Source of the DNA: Clostridia bacterium
GTDB taxonomy: Bacteria > Bacillota > Clostridia > Oscillospirales > CAG-272
NCBI GenBank assembly: GCA_017937845.1
Contig: JAGBCV010000007.1
Location: 1 to 64,000 of the forward strand
Direction of reading: 5' to 3'
DNA: 64,000 nt
Shown here: positions 33,757-42,275 of the stretch, in pieces
How positions within the stretch are numbered: the stretch's first letter is position 1
How the letters are laid out: every line of letters begins with the position of its first letter
Notes under the pieces: generated by a model
The model's input: only the letters and a program-made list of their open reading frames with translations
What the model was told of the DNA's origin: nothing
Databases searched by the model: none
Translations under genes and position numbers: made by a program

Positions 33757-35532
33757 ATGACACTGTCTGAATTACAAAAACAAACGATTACGGGATGGAA
33801 TACGTGGTATAGCGAGGATATCCTTTCTCATGTTTTGCTTCCTTGGGGCTTTGCTATCCATTTACATTTTCGTAAAAAATCCAACGGCGACGTGTTCCAT
33901 ATGAAGCTCATCGATCGTGACCCCGCCGTCAAGGTCGATATCCGTAGCTTTGATGGCACATATACTTGCTTGCATTTGCGTCACGGCACGACGCCCATCA
34001 AGGTGGAAAGCGCCGTAAAGGATGGCGAACAGGTGATCTTGATAACGCCCGAGGGATATTATACGTCAGATGAACAATGTATCGTTACGACCTCTTTTCT
34101 TTGGGGGCGAGATGGTACGTTGACGAAGAAAAACGGTAAGCTTGGCGCAGTATGTCCCGACGGAACGGAGATATCCCTTTATTCCAACACGGCTTCGTAT
34201 ACATATTATCTTCCCGAATGGCAAGCGCCCTCGATGTTTTTCACGATGAATGCCCCGATCGTCATTTCCACGACGCCTTACACGACAGAGGAGGCGTGCC
34301 GTCTTATGGGGGAGTTTCGAAAGGCGATTCTCAAGGAGTCGCAAATATACGGTGAGTATGCAGAGGCTTTCGGCGGAATGCAATGCTGTCTTGGCTGGAA
34401 CGCGATTTATGACCCTTGCGAAGATCGTATTTGTTCCCCCGTTTCCCGAAATTGGAATCGCGGTATGGGAGGCAGACTTTTCTGCTGGGATACCTTTTTT
34501 GCATCTCTCATGTATGCGAAAGGAGATACGGAAAAAGCATATTTGAATATCAAGGGTATTTTGGATTCGATGACAGAGGACGGTATGATTCCCAACTGTG
34601 CGGAAAGCGCGGGGGATACGGCTGACCATTCTCAGCCACAGGTCGGCAGTATGGTGGTCGAAGAGATCTATCTGCAAAATCACGATATCGAATTTATTCG
34701 TGAGGTCTATCCGAAACTGCTTCGTTGGAATACTTGGTATTATGAAAACCGTGTGCGCGAAAACGGATATATGTCTTGGGGCTCCAAGGTGAAGAAAACG
34801 GGAAAGGGCGATCTTTTCGGTGCGAAATGCGAATCGGGTATGGATAATTCTCCGATCTTCGACGATGCCGTTTTTGATGAAGCGACGGGGCTTTGTATGC
34901 AAGCGGACGTGGGGCTTGCAGGGCTTTTCATCGGAGATTGCTGTTCGCTCATACATTTGGCTTCCGTTCTCGGATATACGGAGGAGATCGCTATTTTACA
35001 GGCTCGCAAGGAACGGATTGAAAAAGGGCTTATGCTCCTTTGGAATGAAGAAGATGGAATCTTTGAAAATCTTGACCTTGTTACGGGAAAATGGGTGCGC
35101 CGTTTGACACCGATGAACTTTTTTGCGCTTTACAGCGATAAGGTGACGGACACGCAGAAAAAGCGTATGATGAAAGAGCATCTTTTGAATCCTGAAGAAT
35201 TTTGGGGCGATTACGTTTTGCCGTCCGTCAGCCGCAGGGATCATGCGTTTTCCGAACAGCATTATTGGCGCGGACGTATTTGGTCACCGCTGAATTATTT
35301 GGTTTACCGCGCTTTGAGATCCGCGAATCTGACAGAGGAATCCAAGCTTCTTGCGGAAAGATCGGTCGCGCTTTTCATGAAAGAATGGAAAGAGCATCGC
35401 CATGTGCATGAAAATTATAGTGCGGTCGACGGCTTGGGTTGCAGTGCGCGTCAAAGCGATGCGTTTTATCATTGGGGCGCATTGCTCGCTTATATGGGAA
35501 TTGATTCTTTAGACTTGGAAAATACAATATAA
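33757..35532 (+). CDS. GH63/MGH1-like (alpha/alpha)6 glycoside hydrolase
   Basis: A 591-residue glycosidase. The N-terminal 190 residues are beta-rich (FAIHLHFRKKSNGDVFHMKL, then repeated strands), and the rest is an (alpha/alpha)6 barrel. The motif GGRLFCWDTFFASLMYA has the WDxxF segment carrying the general acid of GH63 and related trehalase-like enzymes; IPNCAESAGDTADHSQP and HYWRGRIWSPLNYLVYRAL are also typical. There is no signal peptide, so the substrate is an intracellular or imported glycoside. It differs from the 39451 gene but shares the fold. The exact specificity is unknown. GAGGA at 33743-33747 precedes the ATG. Confidence 0.78.
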   Translation: MTLSELQKQTITGWNTWYSEDILSHVLLPWGFAIHLHFRKKSNGDVFHMKLIDRDPAVKVDIRSFDGTYTCLHLRHGTTPIKVESAVKDGEQVILITPEGYYTSDEQCIVTTSFLWGRDGTLTKKNGKLGAVCPDGTEISLYSNTASYTYYLPEWQAPSMFFTMNAPIVISTTPYTTEEACRLMGEFRKAILKESQIYGEYAEAFGGMQCCLGWNAIYDPCEDRICSPVSRNWNRGMGGRLFCWDTFFASLMYAKGDTEKAYLNIKGILDSMTEDGMIPNCAESAGDTADHSQPQVGSMVVEEIYLQNHDIEFIREVYPKLLRWNTWYYENRVRENGYMSWGSKVKKTGKGDLFGAKCESGMDNSPIFDDAVFDEATGLCMQADVGLAGLFIGDCCSLIHLASVLGYTEEIAILQARKERIEKGLMLLWNEEDGIFENLDLVTGKWVRRLTPMNFFALYSDKVTDTQKKRMMKEHLLNPEEFWGDYVLPSVSRRDHAFSEQHYWRGRIWSPLNYLVYRALRSANLTEESKLLAERSVALFMKEWKEHRHVHENYSAVDGLGCSARQSDAFYHWGALLAYMGIDSLDLENTI

Positions 35533-35575
35533 TGCAAAAATGCGAATAAAAATTTTCGACAATTTTCAGATATAA

Positions 35576-35604
35576 TTGACAAAATTTTTCAAATCTTGTA
35601 TAAT
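35576..35604 (+). promoter_or_regulatory. Perfect consensus promoter of xpt-pbuX
   Basis: TTGACA at 35576-35581 and TATAAT at 35599-35604 with 17 bp between. The start codon lies 34 bp past the -10 box, so the leader is only about 25 nt; there is no room for the guanine riboswitch that often precedes xpt-pbuX. Confidence 0.9.
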
Positions 35605-35637
35605 AGACTTATTATCATACAGATTGGAGTAGGACAT

Positions 35638-36222
35638 ATGAATTTTTTAGAAGAACGCATTGTAAAGGACGGCATCGTCAAGGAAAACAATGTTCTCAAG
35701 GTTGACAGCTTCTTGAATCATCAGATGGATGTTGCGCTTTTGGACGAAATCGGTCGGGAATTTCACAGACGCTTCGCAGATAAGAACATCACGAAGGTCT
35801 TGACGATCGAAGCCTCCGGCATTGCCATTGCTTACGCGGTGGCGCGTGAATTTGGTGTGCCGATGGTATTTGCCAAAAAAGCCAAGAGCATCAACATTGA
35901 CGGCGACATGTATACGGCAGAGGTCGAATCCTTTACGCACAAAAACAAAAATCAAGTCATCGTTTCCAAAAAGTTTTTAAGCGAAAACGACCGTTTGCTG
36001 ATCGTCGATGACTTTCTTGCTAACGGCTGTGCTTTGCAGGGCTTGATTTCCATCAGCGAATCCGCCGGCGCAACGGTAGAGGGTATCGGTATCGTGATTG
36101 AAAAAGGATTCCAGTTTGGCGGCAGAAGCATTCGCAATTTGGGTTATCATTTGGAATCCCTTGCAATCGTCGACGGCATGGACCCTGTAACCAAACAAAT
36201 CAAATTCAGAAAACAGGAGTAA
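35638..36222 (+). CDS. xpt: Xanthine phosphoribosyltransferase
   Basis: Purine salvage enzyme making XMP from xanthine and PRPP. The 194 residues start [20 protein letters not shown] and contain [14 protein letters not shown], the xanthine-PRTase stretch VFAKKAKS, and the PRPP-binding loop [12 protein letters not shown]. Length and order fit Xpt and not adenine PRTase. The ATG at 35638 is chosen because GGAGTAGGA at 35626-35634 is close upstream and the promoter at 35576-35604 excludes the earlier in-frame start. The permease gene follows after 3 bp. The call is firm. Confidence 0.94.
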   Translation: MNFLEERIVKDGIVKENNVLKVDSFLNHQMDVALLDEIGREFHRRFADKNITKVLTIEASGIAIAYAVAREFGVPMVFAKKAKSINIDGDMYTAEVESFTHKNKNQVIVSKKFLSENDRLLIVDDFLANGCALQGLISISESAGATVEGIGIVIEKGFQFGGRSIRNLGYHLESLAIVDGMDPVTKQIKFRKQE

Positions 36223-36225
36223 CCG

Positions 36226-37566
36226 ATGAAGAAACTTTTTCAGAAAAAAGGAACAGCTTCTGTTTCTATGGACAATATTTATCAGCTTGACGGCAGAGTT
36301 CCCGTCCATCGCGCGATCCCGTTCGGACTTCAACATATTCTTGCGATGTTTGTCGCCAATATCGCGCCGATCTTGATCGTATCGGGCGCTTGCGGCTTGA
36401 CGGTGCAGGATACGGCTCGCTTGATTCAAACGGCGATGATCATTGCAGGTATCGGTACTTTGATCCAGCTTTTCCCGATTTGGCGTGTCGGTTCCCGTTT
36501 GCCCGTCGTCATGGGTATCAGCTTTACGTTCGTTTCCGTCTTTTGTTACGTTGGACCGCGATACGGATATTCCGCGGTGATCGGCGCTATCATCATCGGC
36601 GGTATCGTAGAAGGCTTGCTCGGCTTCTTTGCGAAATATTGGCGACGCATCATTACGCCTCTCGTTGCGGCGTGCGTGGTAACGGCGATCGGTTTTTCGC
36701 TTCTTTCCGTTGGCGCAAATTCGTTTGCGGGCGGTGTTGGCAGCGCGGATTTCGGCTCTTGGCAGAACTGGGTATTGGGCGGCGTGACCTTGCTTGCTTG
36801 TATCCTCTTTAATCTCTTTGCCAAAGGACATATCAAGCAGCTTTCCGTCCTTTTCGGACTTGCCGTTGGTTATATTTTGGCGCTTTGCATGGGTAAGGTA
36901 GACTTTTCCGCTTTGCAGGACGTATCCATCGTGTCTTTCCCGAAGATTTTCCCCGTGAAGCCCACCTTTAATTTGAGCGCCATCATTTCCGTTACGATGA
37001 TCTTCCTTGTTTCCGCAACGGAAACGATCGGAGATACCTCCGCACTTACGTCGTCTGTTTTGAAAAGAGAAGCGACCGATAGGGAAATTTCCGGTTCTCT
37101 TGCTTGTGATGGTATTGTCAGCTCGCTTTCCGCGTGCTTCGGTTGTTTGCCGATCACGTCGTTCAGCCAAAATATCGGTCTTGTTGCAATGACTAAGGTC
37201 GTTAATCGCTTTACGATCGCAACGGGCGCGATCATCATGATTCTCGCGGGTATTTTCCCGGCTGTCGGTGCTGTTTTGGCGACGCTTCCCGAAGCGGTCC
37301 TCGGCGGTTGTACGATCATGATGTTTGGTACGATCGTCGTAAGCGGCTTGCAGATGCTCAGCGATTGCGGATTTTCTCAGAGAAATATCACCGTTGCCGC
37401 GCTCTCTCTTGCCATCGGACTTGGCTTTACACAAGTTCCCGATATGTTTGCGATCTTCCCCGACCTCGTTCGCACCATTTTCGCTGAAAACTGTGTTGCG
37501 GTCGTATTCCTCGTTTCCATTCTTTTGGACCTCGTGATGCCGAAAGAGAAGACTACGGAAGTATGA
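36226..37566 (+). CDS. pbuX: Xanthine permease of the NCS2 family
   Basis: Polytopic transporter of 446 residues with about 14 helices that imports xanthine (or uric acid). Family motifs are present: FGLQHILAMFVANIAPILIV, the substrate-site stretch SATETIGDTSALT near 265-278 with the conserved Glu, and CFGCLPITSFSQNIGLV near 305. The start is 3 bp after the xpt stop, so the two are one operon. Genetic pairing with xpt favours xanthine over uracil. A strong hairpin ends the unit. Confidence 0.9.
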   Translation: MKKLFQKKGTASVSMDNIYQLDGRVPVHRAIPFGLQHILAMFVANIAPILIVSGACGLTVQDTARLIQTAMIIAGIGTLIQLFPIWRVGSRLPVVMGISFTFVSVFCYVGPRYGYSAVIGAIIIGGIVEGLLGFFAKYWRRIITPLVAACVVTAIGFSLLSVGANSFAGGVGSADFGSWQNWVLGGVTLLACILFNLFAKGHIKQLSVLFGLAVGYILALCMGKVDFSALQDVSIVSFPKIFPVKPTFNLSAIISVTMIFLVSATETIGDTSALTSSVLKREATDREISGSLACDGIVSSLSACFGCLPITSFSQNIGLVAMTKVVNRFTIATGAIIMILAGIFPAVGAVLATLPEAVLGGCTIMMFGTIVVSGLQMLSDCGFSQRNITVAALSLAIGLGFTQVPDMFAIFPDLVRTIFAENCVAVVFLVSILLDLVMPKEKTTEV

Positions 37567-37593
37567 TGAAATTGCTTACTTTATGAACATAAC

Positions 37594-37640
37594 AAAACAC
37601 CCCCTTGATACGCGATCGATCGTATCAAGGGGGTGTTTTT
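37594..37640. terminator. Bidirectional terminator between pbuX and the fusion gene
   Basis: A perfect 19-bp stem, AAAACACCCCCTTGATACG at 37594-37612 with its complement at 37621-37639, closes around 8 nt. T-runs lie on the right end and, read leftward, after the left end, so it can stop pbuX and the convergent nitrilase-GDPD gene. Confidence 0.88.
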
Positions 37641-37662
37641 ATGCATCGCTTATTTTGTGGGG

Positions 37663-39276
37663 TCAATCAAAAAGCGCGGATATCTTCAGATAATCGTTTG
37701 TCAAAATGGTATCTGCGCCCCATTCGAGGAGCTGTTTTGCTTCGTCAAGGTCATCGGCAAAGAAGATATTGACGAGAATACCTGCTTCATGCGCTTTGCG
37801 AATGGCTTCTTCATCGTAGTAGGGCTTAAAGAACTGTACCTTCTGAGCGCCAAGGCGGAGTGCTCTTTCCACCATGCTCATCGGGTCTTTATTGCCGTCG
37901 AAGCCGACGCAGATGCGGATATCGGGATAGAGTCTCTTGACCATCGCGGTGAGCTTGTCGTTTGTGATCATGAGATAAACGTGCTTACGGCAATCGTAGC
38001 GGTCAAAGAGGGAAATGAGCTTATGCACGAATGCTTCGGGAACGTCGCTTTCGTCGGTTTCGGTCTTGATATGGACGTTCATGACGGTCTGTCCTGCGAA
38101 TTTGCGAAGGATATCTTCCACAGAGGTGATCTTGAGTCCACGGAATTTTTCATCAAAATACGCGCCGAAATCGAGCTTCAAAAGTTCATCGTAGGTCTTA
38201 TCGAAAATCTTACCGGGAACGCCTGTCACACGTCTTGTCCACATATCGTGGAACGAAACGAGTTCGCCGTCCTTGGTCTGCCAAACGTCAAATTCGATCT
38301 CCTTTGCGCCAAGCGCGATCGCCGCGCCGAATGCGGGAAGGGTGTTTTCGGGTGCGATGGTGGAGAAGCCTCTATGCGCGCAAAGACGGGGATAAGACAT
38401 CACCTCGTCATACGGAACCATTGCCGCGCCGCCGTTGCGATAGAGCCACGGACGTCTGCCTTCTTCGATGTATTCATAATGGGATTTCATCTTGCCCATA
38501 AAGCCTGCGGGCTTATAATATTTATCGTGCGGGTCGATCTCCGCGGTCGCCATGCCGATGTTGCTCTTCATATTGACGAGGACTTCGCCCTTGGGCGTGA
38601 TCACGCAGCTACTGCCGCAAAGCTTGCTTTCAAGTCCGAGAGAAACCGATGCACGAACGAGATATGCGTTGGTGTTATAGCAGAGGAAGCGGTTGATGAT
38701 TTCGAGTGCTTCATGAGAATCGGAGCGCTGGAGCGAGCAACCGATGATGATATCCACGTTCTGTCTTGCGACCTGTGCGAAATTCTCATAGAAATAGAAA
38801 TCGTAGCAGGTCATGAAGCCAAAGCGAATGCCTTCCATTTCGAGCACGTAAGGCTCACGGGTCTCGTAGCTATACGCAACGTCCATGCCGTGTCCGCCCT
38901 CGGCTCCCGTTCTGACTTCGCTGGGAGCGGGGTGCGCTTTGAAATATTTGCCGACGAGATTGCCCTCGCGGTCAAACGCATAGGTCGTATTGCGGAAGCC
39001 AAGCTCTGTTTCATAAGCGGCGTTGACAAATACCATCGCATGGCAACGGATCGCGGTTTCCTTGCATTTTTCCAAGATCACACCATTGTATTTGCGAATG
39101 GATTCATCAAAAGGTTCCTTTTCGATAATGTTGGAGGGGATATCGCTATACTCAGGCAATACGATAAGATCCATCGTTTCATCGCATTTTTCTAAATAGG
39201 TCAGAATCTCAGCAAAACAGGTGTCGTTGTCTGCGCCATTCATGGAATAATACGGTTGAATGATACATACTTTCAT
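37663..39276 (-). CDS. Nitrilase-superfamily amidohydrolase fused to a GDPD domain
   Basis: A 537-residue protein with two enzyme domains. Residues about 1-255 form a carbon-nitrogen hydrolase: the catalytic Glu in VLPEYSD, Lys in YFKAHPAP and Cys in MTCYDFYF are all present. Residues about 285-537 form a glycerophosphodiester phosphodiesterase: CAHRGFS, the PENT segment, EFDVWQTKDGELVSFHD and later NVHIKTE give the HR, E-D and H metal and catalytic residues. A linker around EYIEEGRRPWLYRNGGAA joins them. No signal peptide, so cytosolic. Substrate is unknown. It is a one-gene unit, divergent from a glycosidase at 39451. Both domains look active. Confidence 0.88.
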   Translation of the reverse strand: MKVCIIQPYYSMNGADNDTCFAEILTYLEKCDETMDLIVLPEYSDIPSNIIEKEPFDESIRKYNGVILEKCKETAIRCHAMVFVNAAYETELGFRNTTYAFDREGNLVGKYFKAHPAPSEVRTGAEGGHGMDVAYSYETREPYVLEMEGIRFGFMTCYDFYFYENFAQVARQNVDIIIGCSLQRSDSHEALEIINRFLCYNTNAYLVRASVSLGLESKLCGSSCVITPKGEVLVNMKSNIGMATAEIDPHDKYYKPAGFMGKMKSHYEYIEEGRRPWLYRNGGAAMVPYDEVMSYPRLCAHRGFSTIAPENTLPAFGAAIALGAKEIEFDVWQTKDGELVSFHDMWTRRVTGVPGKIFDKTYDELLKLDFGAYFDEKFRGLKITSVEDILRKFAGQTVMNVHIKTETDESDVPEAFVHKLISLFDRYDCRKHVYLMITNDKLTAMVKRLYPDIRICVGFDGNKDPMSMVERALRLGAQKVQFFKPYYDEEAIRKAHEAGILVNIFFADDLDEAKQLLEWGADTILTNDYLKISALFD

Positions 39277-39386
39277 GGTTTTCTCCTTGTGGTTTTATTT
39301 TTTTGGCTTTTCCCATTTGTTTATATGCATATTATATCATATAAAATAGCAAAAAAACAAGAGGTTTTGATGAACTTGGAGAAAAC

Positions 39387-39415
39387 TTGACTTTATATTT
39401 TTCTTATGCTATACT
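39387..39415 (+). promoter_or_regulatory. Promoter of the second GH63-like glycosidase gene
   Basis: TTGACT at 39387-39392 and TATACT at 39410-39415 with a 17-bp spacer. Its predicted start of transcription near 39422 rules out ATG 39406 as the gene start. Confidence 0.78.
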
Positions 39416-39450
39416 TTTCATATAATATGGCGTATGAGAGGGGAAGCGTT

Positions 39451-40983
39451 TTGAAAAAGAATTTTACGGCATCGGATTGGAAGCGTTATCTGCCAAGACC
39501 GATATGCGAAGAATATCCCGAATATGAAGAGCTTTATGATAAGGCGTGGGAGCTTGCCCGCGCCCATGTCAGAGATATCCCCGGAATGCCGCAAAATCCA
39601 TATATGGACGAGGCATTTTGCGATACGCAGGTTTGGGTTTGGGATACTTGCTTTATGAGTATGTTTTGCAAATTTGCACAGGCAGTCTTTCCCGGGGTGG
39701 AAACCTTTCGGAATTTTTACGAGGTCATTCATTGCGGAAGATGCTTGCCGAGCATTACACCGACGGAAAATGAACCATCCTGGACGGGCGCGATTACAGG
39801 CGTTCCGAAAAATATCGAGGTGCATATCGCGGATAATCCTCCGCTTTTTGCTTGGTGTGAATATGAAAACGCCTTGATTCATGGCGAGCGGGCATATTTA
39901 CAAGATCTTTTGTATCACCAAAAATATCTTCAAAAGCATTACGATTGGATCGAAAATTTGACGGAGCAACAAACGCTTCGCGGAGTCCATGCTCCGACCT
40001 GCTTGATTCACGTGCGTGACGGCTATCATTGGGAGGGCGGACGCTCGGGTATGGATAATACGCCGCGCGGCAGAAAAGGAAAAACCGCGCAAAGGGAACG
40101 CCCTAAGAATACCGATATGCTTTGGATTGATGCGATTTGTCAGCAAGCACTTTCCGCGAAGGCTTTGTCGAATATGTTCGGATTGCTTGGCGATCTTAAC
40201 GAGCAGACGTTTTGGTATGAAAAATTTGAGGAAAAGCAGAAGCTTATCAACGATCTGTATTGGGACGATGTCGACCGATTTTATTATGACATAGATGCGC
40301 ATGACCATCGTTTTTATAAAGTCAAAACGATTGCTTCTTATTGGACGATGACCGCAGGCGTTGCCACGAGGGAGCGTGCGATCGCAATGGCGGAACGCTT
40401 AAAAAGGGAAGAAGACTTCGGCGGAACGCTTCCCCTTGTATCGTTAGCCAAGGACGACGCGGATTTTTCACCAAAGGGAAAATATTGGAGAGGCTCCATG
40501 TGGCTTCCGACGGCATATGCAACGCTCAAGGGGCTTTCCGAATATGAAATGTATGCGGACGCGCATTTGTTAGCGCATCGGATATTGCAATATATGCTGA
40601 GAACGTATCGGGATTTTGAACCCCATACCATTTGGGAATGTTATGCGCCCGAGGGATATCGTCCTGCAACGCAAGTGAACGACGAAACGTTTTGCCGTCC
40701 CGATTTTTGCGGGTGGTCGGCTTTGGGTCCGATATCGATCTATATGGAATATGTGCTTGGCTTTCATACGATCAACGCCTTTGAAAATATCGTAAAATGG
40801 GCAAAGCCCGATACGTTCAAGGGGAATATCGGTATTCAAAATTTGAGATTCGGTGACGTTGTGACCAATATCGTTGCCAATGAAAAGTCTTGTACCGTGA
40901 TTTCAAATAGACCGTATACCCTTGAGATCAACGGAAAAAACTATGCCGTCAGGGAAGGCAAAAATATTTTGGAATATGTTTGA
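39451..40983 (+). CDS. GH63/trehalase-like (alpha/alpha)6 glycoside hydrolase
   Basis: A 510-residue (alpha/alpha)6 glycosidase without signal peptide. Typical segments are VWVWDTCFMSMFCKFA near the first active-site region, ESGMDN-like GGRSGMDNTP, DMLWIDAI and the C-terminal YWRGSMWLPTAYATLKGL with PHTIWECYAP. Compared with the 33757 enzyme it lacks the long beta-rich N-terminus. The TTG start at 39451 is chosen: GAGAGGGGA at 39436-39444 lies 6 nt upstream, and ATG 39406 lies ahead of the transcription start. Substrate not known. Together with GH78-like and NahK-like genes it points to intracellular use of imported glycans. Confidence 0.76.
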   Translation: MKKNFTASDWKRYLPRPICEEYPEYEELYDKAWELARAHVRDIPGMPQNPYMDEAFCDTQVWVWDTCFMSMFCKFAQAVFPGVETFRNFYEVIHCGRCLPSITPTENEPSWTGAITGVPKNIEVHIADNPPLFAWCEYENALIHGERAYLQDLLYHQKYLQKHYDWIENLTEQQTLRGVHAPTCLIHVRDGYHWEGGRSGMDNTPRGRKGKTAQRERPKNTDMLWIDAICQQALSAKALSNMFGLLGDLNEQTFWYEKFEEKQKLINDLYWDDVDRFYYDIDAHDHRFYKVKTIASYWTMTAGVATRERAIAMAERLKREEDFGGTLPLVSLAKDDADFSPKGKYWRGSMWLPTAYATLKGLSEYEMYADAHLLAHRILQYMLRTYRDFEPHTIWECYAPEGYRPATQVNDETFCRPDFCGWSALGPISIYMEYVLGFHTINAFENIVKWAKPDTFKGNIGIQNLRFGDVVTNIVANEKSCTVISNRPYTLEINGKNYAVREGKNILEYV

Positions 40984-41021
40984 AAATATATGAAGATGTT
41001 TTCATATGGAACAAAATTTGC

Positions 41022-41060
41022 AAAATCAGATATCACCGAAATGATATCTGATTTTATTTT
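41022..41060 (+). terminator. Terminator after the second GH63-like gene
   Basis: A perfect 14-bp stem, AAAATCAGATATCA at 41022-41035 with its complement at 41042-41055, closes around 6 nt, followed by ATTTT. Confidence 0.85.
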
Positions 41061-41127
41061 TGGTTATTTATCACCAAAAACGCCGATAAATTTTGGCATA
41101 AAAATGGTAAAAAAATACGAAAACGAG

Positions 41128-41156
41128 TTGACAAACGTTGTATTTTTGTATACAAT
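41128..41156 (+). promoter_or_regulatory. Promoter of the serC-serA operon
   Basis: TTGACA at 41128-41133 and TACAAT at 41151-41156 with 17 bp between, 36 bp ahead of serC. A leader of about 28 nt leaves no room for a riboswitch. Confidence 0.82.
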
Positions 41157-41192
41157 AAAAGAGGTATTTTTGTTTTAGAGGAGGATAATATT

Positions 41193-42275
41193 ATGGCAAG
41201 AATATACAACTTTAGCGCAGGTCCGTCCATGCTTCCCGAGGAAGTACTCAAAACAGCGGCGGCGGAAATGCTGGAATACGGAACAACGGGTCAGTCTGTT
41301 ATGGAAATGTCCCATCGTTCCAAGGAATATCAGGCGATCATCGATGAAGCGGAAGCAAATCTTCGTGAGATCATGAATATCCCCGAAAATTATAAGGTGC
41401 TCTTTTTGCAGGGCGGCGCTTCCACACAGTTCGCAATGGTCCCCATGAATCTGATGACAAAAAATAAAAAGGCTGACTATATCATCACAGGTCAGTGGGC
41501 GAAAAAAGCATATAAAGAAGCGGCACGCTACGGAAACGCAAGAGCAGTTGCTTCTTCTGAAGATAAAACCTTTTCTTATATTCCCGAGATCACGTCCGAT
41601 ATGCTCGACCCCGAGGCGGATTACGTTCATATCTGCATGAACAATACCATTTACGGTACGAAATGGCAGACTCTTCCCGAAACGGGCAACGTTCCGCTCG
41701 TTGCGGATATTTCAAGCTGTATCCTTTCCGAGCCGATCGATGTAAGCAAGTTTGGCGTTTTGTATGCAGGCGCGCAGAAGAACGTTGCGCCCGCAGGTTT
41801 GACCATCGTCATCATTCGTGAAGACCTCATTGGCAACGCAATGGATATCACCCCCACCATGCTCAATTATCAGACACACGCAGATAACGGCTCTATGTTC
41901 AATACCCCTCCGTGCTATACCATCTACATCGCGGGCTTGGTATTCAAATGGATCAAGAGCATCGGCGGTCTTTCCGAAATGAAGAAGATCAACGAGAAAA
42001 AAGCACAGATGATCTATGATTTTCTCGATCATTCCGCACTCTTCAAGGGTACTGTCGTTCCCGAAGCGCGTTCTCTTATGAACATTCCTTTTGTAACGGG
42101 CGATACGGAGCTGGATGCGAAATTCGTTGCGGAAGCAAAAAAAGCGGGCTTCGTCAATCTGAAGGGTCATCGCAGTGTCGGCGGTATGCGTGCATCCGTA
42201 TATAACGCGATGCCTGTGGAAGGTGTTTACAAGTTGGTTGAATTTATGAAGAAATTTGAAGAGGAAAACAAATAA
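41193..42275 (+). CDS. serC: Phosphoserine aminotransferase
   Basis: PLP enzyme converting 3-phosphohydroxypyruvate to phosphoserine. The 360 residues open with IYNFSAGPSMLPEEVL and contain QGGASTQFAMVP, the lysine segment YAGAQKNVAPAG where K forms the Schiff base, and the C-terminal HRSVGGMRASVYNA. All are standard for SerC. AGAGGAGG at 41177-41184 precedes the ATG. serA begins on the last base of this stop codon, making a tight operon with a PHP phosphatase third. The call is firm. Confidence 0.96.
   Translation: MARIYNFSAGPSMLPEEVLKTAAAEMLEYGTTGQSVMEMSHRSKEYQAIIDEAEANLREIMNIPENYKVLFLQGGASTQFAMVPMNLMTKNKKADYIITGQWAKKAYKEAARYGNARAVASSEDKTFSYIPEITSDMLDPEADYVHICMNNTIYGTKWQTLPETGNVPLVADISSCILSEPIDVSKFGVLYAGAQKNVAPAGLTIVIIREDLIGNAMDITPTMLNYQTHADNGSMFNTPPCYTIYIAGLVFKWIKSIGGLSEMKKINEKKAQMIYDFLDHSALFKGTVVPEARSLMNIPFVTGDTELDAKFVAEAKKAGFVNLKGHRSVGGMRASVYNAMPVEGVYKLVEFMKKFEEENK

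Noticed and set aside
37633..39195. 520-residue rightward frame opposite the nitrilase-GDPD gene
   Set aside because: Antisense shadow that begins inside the terminator stem; the leftward frame carries both enzyme active sites.
39406..39450. Earlier ATG starts of the second GH63-like gene
   Set aside because: They lie before or only a few bases after the predicted transcription start; TTG 39451 has a good ribosome site at the right distance.
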